Source: JANQIV01 sp050117315 (lineage in GTDB: Bacteria; Bacteroidota; Ignavibacteria; Ignavibacteriales; Melioribacteraceae). Taken from it: a stretch of 64,000 nt of DNA. The notes under the pieces are model-generated. The model was not told where the DNA came from. It made no database searches and saw only the letters and a program-made list of their open reading frames with translations. The stretch is taken from positions 39,326 to 103,325 of the forward strand of contig JASFMY010000005.1 in NCBI GenBank assembly GCA_050117315.1, given 5' to 3'. The position numbers were made by a program, and so were the translations under genes. This document shows, in pieces, positions 42,718 to 51,731 of this stretch (position 1 is its first letter; each line of letters starts with the position of its first letter).

Positions 42718-43884
42718 TCACTTGGTCTTTTTATAGAAATGTTTAGAATGTTTTATACTTTCAACAACTAGCGGAACTTCGGATAGTTCAACAGTTCTTC
42801 CGCGCTGGCCTATTTTTTTAACTTCATCCAGTACTTGAATTTCTTCTTCGGGAAGTAAATCAGCAATATTCAATATCTTTAATGCATACTTAATTGAAGC
42901 AATCCCCGACATGTGGTCAAGCGAAAATTTTCTTTGCCTATTAACCAGTTCGGGATTTAAACTTTCATAGTGCATAGGGTTCTTTGCAGCGGCGTGAGTA
43001 TGTACGCCCGCACAATGTGTAAAAGCATTTTCACCAACAATAGGATAATTCTTTGCTACGGGGATTCCGCAATGCTTACTTACAAAATTATATAACTCGG
43101 GCAGCTTTGTTAAATTGTAATTAGCCTGGTTAAAGCTTGTATTCAACAAGACCAATAATTCGGCCAGATCAACAATACCGGCTCTTTCACCTAAACTAAG
43201 TACGGTCGCATCAACAATGTCGGCACCTGCTCTTATGCCGTCCAATGCATTTGCAAGTGCTAATCCCCTATCGTTATGGCAATGAACCGCTATTTTTGGT
43301 TCACAACCGTTTTCTTTTAATGCGGATTTTAGCCTGGTTACAAAATCATAAAAATTGTTCTGAGACCCCGGGACCATAAAACCTGTAGTATCCGCAATGC
43401 TGATTATATCGGCACCTGCTTTTACTGCGCCGACAGCAGCTTTTACAACATTTTCAAAACTTGAACGCACCGTATCTTCCGGCGTATATCTAATCTGTAA
43501 ATCCGGCTTTTGTGATTTCGCATAACTTATAACTTCGGAAATTTGTTCAATTGCCTGGTTCAAATCTTTTCGAAATACACCGTTTAATCTTTCGTCCGAA
43601 ACGCAATAGAAAATCCCCAGAAAATCAACGCCGCATTCAAGCGCTGCTTCTACGTCTTTTTTAACCGAGCGTGAATGGGCACCTATAACCGAGTTAAAAC
43701 CTTTACCGGCAATTGTTCTAACGGCGTCATAAATTTCCGACGTAACAATCGGGTGGCCTGCTTCAATAATATCAATTCCTATATCGTTAAGCAGGTTCGC
43801 AATTTCAAGCTTAATGTGTTTATCAAAATAAACACCCGGAGTTTGTTCTCCTTCTCTTAATGTAGCGTCAAGAACCCAGATCAA
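42718..43884 (-). CDS. Homocitrate synthase-like enzyme (AAA pathway)
   Basis: The product is 388 residues from a TTG at 43884, one base after the lysW stop; a TTG at 43926 inside lysW is possible but has no ribosome site. HMGL-like TIM-barrel motifs: LDATLREGEQTPGVYF, IIEAGHPIVTSEIYDAV, AVHCHNDRGLALANALDGIR with the HxH metal site, and a C-terminal communication region GENAFTHCAGVHTHAA. It condenses acetyl-CoA with 2-oxoglutarate. Isopropylmalate or citramalate synthase are relatives, but the lysW-lysX-lysY-lysZ-lysJ context supports homocitrate. Homoaconitase and homoisocitrate dehydrogenase are not in this window. Confidence 0.9.
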   Translation of the reverse strand: MIWVLDATLREGEQTPGVYFDKHIKLEIANLLNDIGIDIIEAGHPIVTSEIYDAVRTIAGKGFNSVIGAHSRSVKKDVEAALECGVDFLGIFYCVSDERLNGVFRKDLNQAIEQISEVISYAKSQKPDLQIRYTPEDTVRSSFENVVKAAVGAVKAGADIISIADTTGFMVPGSQNNFYDFVTRLKSALKENGCEPKIAVHCHNDRGLALANALDGIRAGADIVDATVLSLGERAGIVDLAELLVLLNTSFNQANYNLTKLPELYNFVSKHCGIPVAKNYPIVGENAFTHCAGVHTHAAAKNPMHYESLNPELVNRQRKFSLDHMSGIASIKYALKILNIADLLPEEEIQVLDEVKKIGQRGRTVELSEVPLVVESIKHSKHFYKKTK

Positions 43885-43885
43885 C

Positions 43886-44053
43886 TTATTGACCCCAGTC
43901 TTCTTCTTCTTGGGGAGCTTCAGCAAGCGTAGGAGGATCCAAGCTAACTATTTCAAGCTCCGCACCGCATTCGGGACATTCTAGTAATTCACCTACTACG
44001 GCATCTCCCGGCAATTCAATTTCCGCACCGCATACAGGACACTCTGCTTTCAT
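43886..44053 (-). CDS. lysW: LysW amino-group carrier protein with C-terminal EDWGQ
   Basis: The product is 55 residues. Two CxxC pairs, ECPVCGAEIELPGD and LLECPECGAELEIV, form the zinc knuckle. The tail is acidic and ends EDWGQ. The EDWG motif identifies LysW, but the family ends in Glu (EDWGE), whose gamma-carboxylate carries the substrate. Here codon 55 is CAA, read twice on both strands, giving Gln. A single C-to-G change would restore Glu. It is the first gene of the lysine operon, divergent from kgd. It must be either deamidated, wrongly sequenced or inactive. Confidence 0.92.
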   Translation of the reverse strand: MKAECPVCGAEIELPGDAVVGELLECPECGAELEIVSLDPPTLAEAPQEEEDWGQ

Positions 44054-44142
44054 GGTATTTCCTTTAGTTTAAATTTCTGCGAAACTATAAAAAAATATAT
44101 TGGGATGCAATTTTTAATTTAGTGTTAAGTACTGTTAGTTCC

Positions 44143-44200
44143 CTTATTTGAATAATTTTTCATAAAATTAGTTGTTAATACCAATAATTATTCAAATAAG
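44143..44200. promoter_or_regulatory. Long inverted repeat between divergent lysW and kgd
   Basis: Perfect 15-bp arms CTTATTTGAATAATT and AATTATTCAAATAAG are separated by 28 bases. The repeat sits 90 bp before lysW and 88 bp before kgd, where both promoters should be. It could be a shared operator or a cruciform-forming element. Confidence 0.5.
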
Positions 44201-44287
44201 ATGTTTTATATTGTTTTAATTCATCTTAATTTGCATGAACGTTTTTTTTGAATTATTTGTTTTGCAATTGTTAATTGAGTGGAAAAA

Positions 44288-47200
44288 ATGGAATCGGAAC
44301 CGGTACAAAAATATAAAAAAGAGTTATTTGATCACTTCGGTTATAACTACGGTTTTGCCGCGGATTTACTTGAAAAATATTTTCAAGATAAAGATTCAAT
44401 TTCAGGTTACTGGAAAAATTATTTTGATGAACTAACAAACGGCAGCGGTAAATCTCAAAACCAAATTAAGACAAAGTCGAGATCAGCCAATATTAAAAGT
44501 ATTAAAAAGCCTGCCTCTGCTGATTCATACCAAATTTCCCGGGAGGATGAACCCGTAGTTATCACAGGCGTTGGTGCAAGAATAATTGAAAACATGGATA
44601 ATAGTTTAACCATTCCAACTGCTACTTCGTTAAGAACTGTTTCGGTTAAACTTTTGGAAGAGAATAGAAAAATTATTAATCAGTATTTAAAAAGATACAA
44701 CGGCGGCGGGAAAGTGTCGTTTACGCATTTGGTTGCTTTTGCATTAATTCAAGCGATCAAAAAATTCCCCCAGATGAATTATTCATTCGGTTATGTTGAC
44801 GGCAAACCGAACTTGATAAAAAAACCTTACATCAATTTCGGTATAGCAATAGATTTAACCCGTAAAGACGGTTCAAGAAATTTAATGGTGCCTAATATCA
44901 AAAAAGCAGGTAAGATGAATTTCTCCGAATTTTATAATGCCTATAACGCATTAATTGCGAGAGCACGACAAGGCAAAATTGAACCGGACGATTTTCTAGG
45001 CACAACAATTTCATTAACAAATCCGGGCGGAATCGGGACTGTATCTTCCACTCCCCGTTTAATGAACGGGCAAGGCTGTATAATTGCCGCAGGTGTTATA
45101 GAGTACCCTGCAGAATTTAAAGCTATGAATCAATCCGCACTCGCCTCTCTGGGTGTAGGGAAAGTAATGAATATTACAAGCACTTATGATCACCGTATTA
45201 TTCAAGGAGCGGAATCGGGTGAATTTTTAAGATACATTGACAATTTGCTGCTGGGCGAAGAAGGATTTTATGAAAAGATTTTTGAGGATTTAAAAATCCC
45301 GCAAAGACCTGTTGACTGGAATGTTGATACAAGCAACAAAGGTTCAAGCCTTGGTTTTAACAGCCGCGAAGATATTGAGAAACAGGCTATCATTCTCCAG
45401 TTGATAAATATGTTTAGAGTTAGAGGCCATTTAATTGCCAACCTCAATCCCCTTTCAACGGAAGCACAGTATCACGAAGAATTAGATCCCGCTACTTACG
45501 GATTCACAATATGGGATTACGACAGGGAATTTCTAACCGGTACATTAGCCGGTACAAAAACTGCGACTTTGAGAGAGATACTTAAAATTCTCCACCAAAC
45601 TTATTGCGGAAAAATCGGCGCCGAATATATGCATATTCAGAACCCAGCCGAGAAAGCATGGCTCCAGCAGATTATGGAGCCGGTACGCAATACGCCTGAA
45701 TTTTCCGTTGAATGGAAAAAAAGAATAATGGAAAAACTGGTTATAGCAGAGGGGTTTGAGCATTTTCTGCACTCAAGGTTTATAGGCCACAAAAGATTTT
45801 CACTCGAAGGATCGGAAACTTTAATCCCGGTGCTGGATCATATTTTATGCCGGGCTACGGGCGAAGGAGTTGAAGAAGTATTTCTCGGCATGGCTCACCG
45901 CGGCAGGCTGAACGTTTTATCAAACATTATCGGCAAACCTTACGACATTTTGTTTTCCGAGTTTGAAGAGATTGTCGATATTGAATCGCGCCAGGGTTCG
46001 GGCGATGTAAAATATCACCTGGGCGCAACCGGCATTTATAAAACAATTGACGGAAAGGAAATCCGTGTTTCGGTTGCTTCAAACCCGAGCCACCTGGAAT
46101 GGGTTAACCCTGTTGTTGAAGGAATTGTACGCGCCAAGCAGACCAGGAAAAACGATACGGCAAGAGGCAAAATAATTCCTCTTTTAATTCACGGCGATGC
46201 TGCCTTTGCTGGCCAGGGCGTTGTAGCGGAGACGCTCAACCTATCGCAGCTTAAGGGTTACAGGACAGGCGGAACAATTCACATAATAATAAACAACCAG
46301 ATTGGTTTTACAACCGGGCCGGAAGACGCACGATCTTCACCTTATGCAACCGATGTTGCCAAGATGGTGCAAGCGCCGATAATTCACGTTAACGGCGACG
46401 ACCCCGAAGCCGCTGTTTGGGCTTCGCAGGTTGCGCTTTCCTACCGCCAAAAATTCAACAAAGATATTGTTATTGATTTGTTCGGTTACAGGAGACACGG
46501 CCACAACGAAGGAGACGACCCGGCTTATACACAGCCCGTGATGTATAAAAAGATAAAATCACAAAAATCCGTTAAACAGATTTACCAGGAAAAAACTATA
46601 AAAGAAAATATATTTTCGGAACAAGAAATAAAAAAACTTGATGATGAAATTTATAAAACGCTGGATGAGCAATTAAAAAAATCAAATAAGGTTACGAAAA
46701 AGTTTTATCCCGACAGACCGTTGGCTTACCGGGTTGAAGAAGTCGGCAAGTTTAGAACAGGTAAAAGTACCGGTGTTGATATTGAAATCTTAAGAAAGAT
46801 CGTAAAAGGAATTACAAAATTTCCCGATGATTTTCATTTAAATCCCAAACTGAAAAAGCATATTGAAAAACGTAAGGAACTGCTGACGGGCAACGCAAGA
46901 ATTGACTGGGCTTTCGGCGAAGCGCTCGCTTTCGGTTCATTGTTACTGGAAGGTATACCCGTCAGGCTAAGCGGGCAGGACAGCGCACGCGGTACTTTCA
47001 GCCAAAGGCATTTAATTCTTAACGATATGAACGACGGCAGGGACTATGTAATTCATAATAACATCGACAATAATCAAGCTTTGATAGAACCGCTTGACAG
47101 TTTGCTTTCCGAAGCGGCGGTAATGGGATTTGAATTCGGGTACAGCGCGGCGGATCCGCTTGCACTGGTTTTATGGGAAGCGCAGTTCGGCGATTTTGCT

Positions 47201-47920
47201 AACAGCGCACAGGTTATTATTGATAACTTTATTGTTGCATCAAAAGCTAAGTGGGATTTGCCGAATAACATTGTTCTGCTTCTTCCCCACGGACAGGAAG
47301 GACAGGGACCCGAGCACAGCAGTGCAAGGCTTGAAAGATTTTTAACCCTCTGTGCGGAAGATAATATTTATGTATGCAATCCTACAACTCCGGCTCAATA
47401 CTTTCATTTGTTAAGAAGACAGGTTTGGAGCAAAGATGAAAAACCGTTGATTATTTTGACTCCGAAAAGTTTATTGAGATTGCCGGATGCAAGATCCGAG
47501 ATAAAAGACTTTACAGACGTTTCTTTTTCCGAAATCATCGATGATAACATTAGCAAAGAAGAAGTTAAAAAAATTATTTTAACTTCCGGCAAAGTTTATT
47601 ACGACCTTGTTAAATTCAGGAATATTGAAAATATAAATGATACTGCAATTGTAAGAATTGAACAGTACTACCCGCTTAAAATAGAAAAATTAAATCAAAC
47701 CATATCATCATATCCAAAAGCTGAATCTATAAAATGGGTGCAGGAAGAACCGCAAAACATGGGCGCATGGAATTTTATTTACATGAACCTAAAAGATACA
47801 CTCCCTTCAAATCTCGAGATCAAATATACGGGCAGAAAAGAAATGTCCTCACCCGCTACCGGCACAAACAAAGAGCATCAAAGGACTCAGGAAGGGCTAG
47901 TTAAAAAGGCTTTTGAATAA
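44288..47920 (+). CDS. kgd: Multifunctional 2-oxoglutarate dehydrogenase E1/E2-type protein (Kgd/OdhA)
   Basis: The product is 1,210 residues from the ATG at 44288 (a GTG at 44279 is possible). The order of parts is: E1 N-terminal helix (HFGYNYGFAADLLEKYF), an E2-type succinyltransferase domain at residues ~100-335 (FTHLVAFALIQAIKKFPQMN, TISLTNPGGIGTVSS, YDHRIIQGAESGEFL), then the thiamine-diphosphate E1 body (LGMAHRGRLNVLSNIIGK, HGDAAFAGQGVVAETL, NGDDPEAAVWASQVA). It has no lipoyl domain. This E2-E1 fusion is known from mycobacteria and corynebacteria. It makes succinyl-CoA or succinate semialdehyde from 2-oxoglutarate. It is divergent from the lysine operon, which also consumes 2-oxoglutarate. 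Confidence 0.95.
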   Translation: MESEPVQKYKKELFDHFGYNYGFAADLLEKYFQDKDSISGYWKNYFDELTNGSGKSQNQIKTKSRSANIKSIKKPASADSYQISREDEPVVITGVGARIIENMDNSLTIPTATSLRTVSVKLLEENRKIINQYLKRYNGGGKVSFTHLVAFALIQAIKKFPQMNYSFGYVDGKPNLIKKPYINFGIAIDLTRKDGSRNLMVPNIKKAGKMNFSEFYNAYNALIARARQGKIEPDDFLGTTISLTNPGGIGTVSSTPRLMNGQGCIIAAGVIEYPAEFKAMNQSALASLGVGKVMNITSTYDHRIIQGAESGEFLRYIDNLLLGEEGFYEKIFEDLKIPQRPVDWNVDTSNKGSSLGFNSREDIEKQAIILQLINMFRVRGHLIANLNPLSTEAQYHEELDPATYGFTIWDYDREFLTGTLAGTKTATLREILKILHQTYCGKIGAEYMHIQNPAEKAWLQQIMEPVRNTPEFSVEWKKRIMEKLVIAEGFEHFLHSRFIGHKRFSLEGSETLIPVLDHILCRATGEGVEEVFLGMAHRGRLNVLSNIIGKPYDILFSEFEEIVDIESRQGSGDVKYHLGATGIYKTIDGKEIRVSVASNPSHLEWVNPVVEGIVRAKQTRKNDTARGKIIPLLIHGDAAFAGQGVVAETLNLSQLKGYRTGGTIHIIINNQIGFTTGPEDARSSPYATDVAKMVQAPIIHVNGDDPEAAVWASQVALSYRQKFNKDIVIDLFGYRRHGHNEGDDPAYTQPVMYKKIKSQKSVKQIYQEKTIKENIFSEQEIKKLDDEIYKTLDEQLKKSNKVTKKFYPDRPLAYRVEEVGKFRTGKSTGVDIEILRKIVKGITKFPDDFHLNPKLKKHIEKRKELLTGNARIDWAFGEALAFGSLLLEGIPVRLSGQDSARGTFSQRHLILNDMNDGRDYVIHNNIDNNQALIEPLDSLLSEAAVMGFEFGYSAADPLALVLWEAQFGDFANSAQVIIDNFIVASKAKWDLPNNIVLLLPHGQEGQGPEHSSARLERFLTLCAEDNIYVCNPTTPAQYFHLLRRQVWSKDEKPLIILTPKSLLRLPDARSEIKDFTDVSFSEIIDDNISKEEVKKIILTSGKVYYDLVKFRNIENINDTAIVRIEQYYPLKIEKLNQTISSYPKAESIKWVQEEPQNMGAWNFIYMNLKDTLPSNLEIKYTGRKEMSSPATGTNKEHQRTQEGLVKKAFE

Positions 47921-47940
47921 TCTCTACCGGATAAATTGAG

Positions 47941-47973
47941 TTGTAGGTGACGCAAATTTTGCGTCACCTACAA
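47941..47973. repeat. GTAGGTGACGCAAA palindrome, copy 1
   Basis: TTGTAGGTGACGCAAA and its inverse TTTGCGTCACCTACAA meet with one unmatched base; arms extend to ~20 bp with TTGAG/CTCAA outside. It lies 21 bases after the kgd stop and could terminate it. Copies are at 50761-50785 and 62367-62395. Confidence 0.8.
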
Positions 47974-48072
47974 CTCAATCACCTCTTGTGATTGAGATAA
48001 CATTCTGATTCTTTCTCAAAAAAATTTTCTTTAGATTATCAATAGAAACTTCTGAAAAAAGTTATCTTGTTA

Positions 48073-48142
48073 AATGTCGTTCCCACGAAAGCAGGAATCT
48101 ACAAGAGTAACAGAAGATTCCCGTTTCCGGTGGAATGACGTT
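48073..48142. repeat. Dispersed palindromic repeat (GTCATTCCC family), copy 1
   Basis: TGTCGTTCCCACGAAAGC at the left and GGTGGAATGACG at the right form the outer arms, with an inner AGGAATCT/AGATTCCC pair. A better copy is at 62941-63036. The 47921-48236 gap otherwise holds only the palindrome at 47941 and the promoter side of the kinase gene. Confidence 0.7.
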
Positions 48143-48236
48143 ATGAATTTTTCAGACGTCTCAATAAATATTAATAATCTTCCCATTATTGAAATCTTAT
48201 TTAATAAATCTTTTGGAATTTTATAATAGAAAACAG

Positions 48237-50109
48237 ATGACCGTTCGTATTGCCTATAAAACATTCCTATTATCAATATCTTTAGTAATCGTTTCTTGCA
48301 TTAATAATGGAGAGAAACATCTAAATATCAGCGACTCTATTATTAAAATGCAAAGCAACTGGCAATTCAGGTACGGCAAATCACCCTGTGATTCTAACAA
48401 AAATTTAACCTGGTTAAGTAACGGTCTTGACTCACCCGGCTGGACCAATATCAAATCAGTAAACGAAATTCCGCGTGATAAAAAAAACAATACCCTTTGG
48501 ATACGTACGGTTCTGCCCGATAAAAATTTGATTGATCCCTCAATTTATACCGGTGATATTCAACAGATATTTCAAGTTTATCTTGATAACAAACTAATTT
48601 ACCAATTCGGTAATTTTGATCTGTCGGGTAAATCAATCCCATTCGGACATACAGTTCACTTAATACCGCTGCCGGATAATTTCCAGGGTAAACTACTTAC
48701 TTTCAGAATTTACTCCAATACTCATAGTATTGGATTTTATAAACCCATAATACTCGGAGAAGGTAAAGTTATTTTCAAAGATTTATACTTCAAAAATCTT
48801 GATGAAATGCTATTTACTGTAATTTATCTTTCAGCGGGATTAATTTTATTATTCACTCACTTATTTTTTAAGAGCAGTAAACTGTTTTTAGGACTATCAA
48901 TTTTCCTTCTGCCACTTGGGATATGGACAGGAAGCAATTCACCATTTCTTCAATTAATGCTTAGGTATCCTTATTTATTTTATTGATACCATCTCAGTTT
49001 ACTCATTTGCAATTGGACCGTTCTATATTGTCGAACGGATAATTGACAATAAATATAAAAAAATTATCCGCAGACTCTGGCAGTTAAATGTATTATACTT
49101 GATTGTTAGTTTAATAATAGAGATAATTCCGGGCAGCAGTTTCGCATATCTTTTCAACTATTATTTGGTAATACTTTTTGTAATCTGTATTTTCGGTTTT
49201 ACCGTAATGATATTGAGCGCAAGCAAGGGTAATTTTCAAACAAGACTTATTGTTATCGGATTTGTATTTAGCTTCGCTTGCGGTATCCTTGAATTATTAA
49301 TTTATTCCGAAACTGCCGGGACTTACTCGCCCATACTTGTACACATTGGCAGCGCAATTCTCGTTTTAATGCTTACCCTTGTATTATTTTATGAATTTAA
49401 AAAAGCGCGCGAACAGAAAGAACTCGCGCAGCAGCGTGCTTTGAATGCCGTAAAACGGGAAAAGGAAACCCGTCGTAAATTCACCCAAAAACTTTTAAAC
49501 GTGCAGGAAGAACAGTGTAAAAGAATTTCCCTCGAGTTGCATGATTCGGTTGGACAGGATCTTCTCGTTGTTAAAAATCTAATCAGCTTCGGGAAAAAGA
49601 ACAAAATAAACGTTGTTGAAAACGATAAATATTTTAAATCAATTTTAAATTCAACTTCACGGGCTATTGAAGAAGTAAGGGATATTTCAAAAACCCTCCA
49701 CCCTGTTCAGCTTGAAAACCTTGGACTTACACAGGCGTTGAAATCATTAATAAGCAAGTTTGAAGAATCAATACCAATAAACTTTACGTACGGCGTTGAC
49801 AATATTGATGGAAATTTAGAACAGGAAAATGAAATTCATTTATACAGGATTATCCAGGAGTCGCTTAACAATATATCAAAACACTCTGAAGCGGATAAAG
49901 TTGAAATAAATATTTCAAAAGAAAAGGACATGATAATAATATCAATTAAAGATAACGGTAAAGGTTTCGATACTAATAGTGTTGTAAATCAATCAACAGG
50001 ATTAGGGCTCAACGGTATTGCAGAGAGAGCGAATTTATTAAACGGTAATCTGAAAATAAATTCAGAACCAAACAAAGGAACTGAAATTTTTATCTCAATA
50101 AAAATATGA
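48237..50109 (+). pseudogene. 7TM-sensor histidine kinase, frameshifted near residue 250
   Basis: The first half (from the ATG at 48237, MTVRIAYKTFLLSISLVIVS then Cys, a lipoprotein-like start) has a sensor domain ending in membrane helices and stops at 48986. The +1 frame continues directly: IDTISVYSFAIGPFYIVERI and onward through four more helices. It then has a HisKA_3 region (LNVQEEQCKRISLELHDSVG) with the phosphate-accepting His, and an HATPase (QESLNNISKHSEADKVEI, DNGKGFD, GLGLNGIAERA). Joined, it is a ~624-residue NarX/DegS-type kinase. The slip lies in the TTATTTATTTTATTG stretch near 48970. It overlaps the response regulator by four bases. A mutation or a read error is possible. Confidence 0.85.
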
Positions 50110-50756
50110 CCGAAAAGAAAATAAAAATATTAATTGTTGACGACCATCCGGTTTTTAGAACTGGTTTAAAATTTGCCATTAATTTTTTGGAAAGCGCCGA
50201 AATAATTGGAGAAACAGACGACGGTGAAGAGGCGATTGAATTGACAAAAAAAATACTGCCGGAAATTATATTGCTCGATATTTCAATAAATTCAAAAAGC
50301 GGTTTGATTGTCGCTAACGAATTGTATCAAACACTCCCCGAAGTTAAAATCATTTTTTTAACAATGCATAAAGAAGAAGATATCATTAATGCTGCATTCC
50401 GTTCAGGCGCTTCTGCTTATCTTTTAAAAGACGACGCAATGGATGAAATTAATAATGCAATTGCATCTGTTTTGAATAACGAAAAATACATCAGCAAAAC
50501 ATTGAACAATTTTAAAATCCCATCCGCCGTTAAAGAGCATGATCTGGATTTATTAAAAATTCAACAGCTTACAAAAAAAGAACGTGAAATATTAAAGCTT
50601 ATAGGCGAAGCAAAAACAAGCCGCGAAATTGCCGATCAACTTTTCTGCAGTATCAGAACCATCGACAACCACCGTGCAAACATCTGCGCAAAGCTCAACC
50701 TTTCCGGCAATAATGCCATAGTAAAATTTGCAATTAAACATAGGCTATTGATATAA
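50106..50756 (+). CDS. NarL/LuxR-type response regulator
   Basis: The product is 216 residues. The receiver (residues ~6-125) has acidic DDHPVF and the phospho-Asp in PEIILLDISINSKSG, Thr in FLTMHK and Lys in LLKDDA. The output is a LuxR-type HTH (LTKKEREILKLIGEAKTSRE, IADQLFCSIRTIDNHRANIC). It overlaps the histidine kinase by four bases. Genes 800 bp to 12 kb downstream share a palindrome (ATGAGTACCGGTAC) before their starts that would suit a dimeric regulator of this class, so it is the leading candidate to bind there. Confidence 0.94.
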   Translation: MTEKKIKILIVDDHPVFRTGLKFAINFLESAEIIGETDDGEEAIELTKKILPEIILLDISINSKSGLIVANELYQTLPEVKIIFLTMHKEEDIINAAFRSGASAYLLKDDAMDEINNAIASVLNNEKYISKTLNNFKIPSAVKEHDLDLLKIQQLTKKEREILKLIGEAKTSREIADQLFCSIRTIDNHRANICAKLNLSGNNAIVKFAIKHRLLI

Positions 50757-50760
50757 CTGT

Positions 50761-50785
50761 AGGTGACGCAAAGTTTGCGTCACCT
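50761..50785. repeat. GTAGGTGACGCAAA palindrome, copy 2
   Basis: AGGTGACGCAAA, one base, TTTGCGTCACCT: perfect 12-bp arms starting four bases after the response-regulator stop. It probably terminates the two-component operon. Confidence 0.8.
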
Positions 50786-50810
50786 TTATAAACATGTTTT
50801 CCCAATCACA

Positions 50811-50845
50811 CACCTTTAAAAATGAGTACCGGTACCTATATCAAT
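50811..50845 (+). promoter_or_regulatory. ATGAGTACCGGTAC palindromic operator-like site 1
   Basis: CACCTTTAAAA followed by ATGAGTACCGGTACCTAT and ATCA, ending 62 bases before the lipoprotein start at 50901. The same ~30-bp block occurs at 58032-58062 and 62422-62452 at nearly the same distance from a gene. The core GAGTACCGGTAC is palindromic. Confidence 0.75.
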
Positions 50846-50900
50846 TATCCTGCGATTGCTCTAATTTTTAATTAGACAAAACTATCTTAAAAGGCAACGG

Positions 50901-51731
50901 ATGAGGTTTTACTTTTCTTTCACTATAATAATACGGCATATATTATATTTTTTATCTGCTTCTTTAATATTTATTAATTGTACACAAGAAACAAACTCTC
51001 TTAGAACTCTCAACGGTTCCGTTCTTGAAGCAAAAACTTATCAACTCGAATTAAGCGACACGAACAAAATACTTACAAAACTTAATGACCTTTATTCTCT
51101 TAACACATTCGACGATTCTCTCATAACCAAAACAGACACTATATTTCACAAAATCCCTAACCCCGGTGAATACGAAAAATTATTTGGTAAAGTTGACCAA
51201 ACAGTTATTTACAACAGCAATAAAAATGTAAAAGAACTTTACCGTTTTGAAAGCGAGAAGGTATTTCTCGCAGGTTATGTTTACGATAATGATGAAAAGC
51301 AATACAATAAATTTAATCCCCCGCTTATCATACTTCCCCATGCGGATACAATAATTGATACAACCTTTTCACTTATGATGAAATGGAATCCGCGAAAGAA
51401 AATTTTTGAAGGCGGGTTAAATACAAAATCCTCAGTAAAACTGATAAAGCGAGGAAAGTTACAAATAGAAAACGTTCAAGAAGAGTTTTACCTGTATGAG
51501 CTAACCATACAGCAGGACACAAAAATAAATTACGGAGAACAAGGTTTAATATTACCGGATGCAATTACGCTTAAAAGCAATCTACTCTATCTAAAAGATA
51601 GAGGTTTAATAGCTGAATGGTGTATAAGAATAAAACAAACAACCGGAAAAGCAAATAAAGGTGAACCGACAAGAGAACCTTATTTGGAACTGAATAAATA
51701 TTACAAAATAAATAAAGAAAAAACAGAATAA
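50901..51731 (+). CDS. Lipoprotein of unknown function (partner of FG-GAP protein)
   Basis: The product is 276 residues. The signal ILYFLSASLIFINC ends in a lipobox Cys. The mature part is beta-rich with no known family: SLRTLNGSVLEAKTYQLELS, PPLIILPHADTIIDTTFSLM, and YGEQGLILPDAITLKSNLLY near the end. The last base of its stop overlaps the start of the FG-GAP gene. A paralogue at 58120, with the same partner arrangement, is interrupted by a nonsense codon. The conserved pairing suggests the lipoprotein helps export or anchor the FG-GAP protein. Confidence 0.85.
   Translation: MRFYFSFTIIIRHILYFLSASLIFINCTQETNSLRTLNGSVLEAKTYQLELSDTNKILTKLNDLYSLNTFDDSLITKTDTIFHKIPNPGEYEKLFGKVDQTVIYNSNKNVKELYRFESEKVFLAGYVYDNDEKQYNKFNPPLIILPHADTIIDTTFSLMMKWNPRKKIFEGGLNTKSSVKLIKRGKLQIENVQEEFYLYELTIQQDTKINYGEQGLILPDAITLKSNLLYLKDRGLIAEWCIRIKQTTGKANKGEPTREPYLELNKYYKINKEKTE

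Noticed and set aside
42718..43884. NifV-type homocitrate synthase for nitrogenase
   Set aside because: No nif genes are near; it is sandwiched between lysW and lysX.
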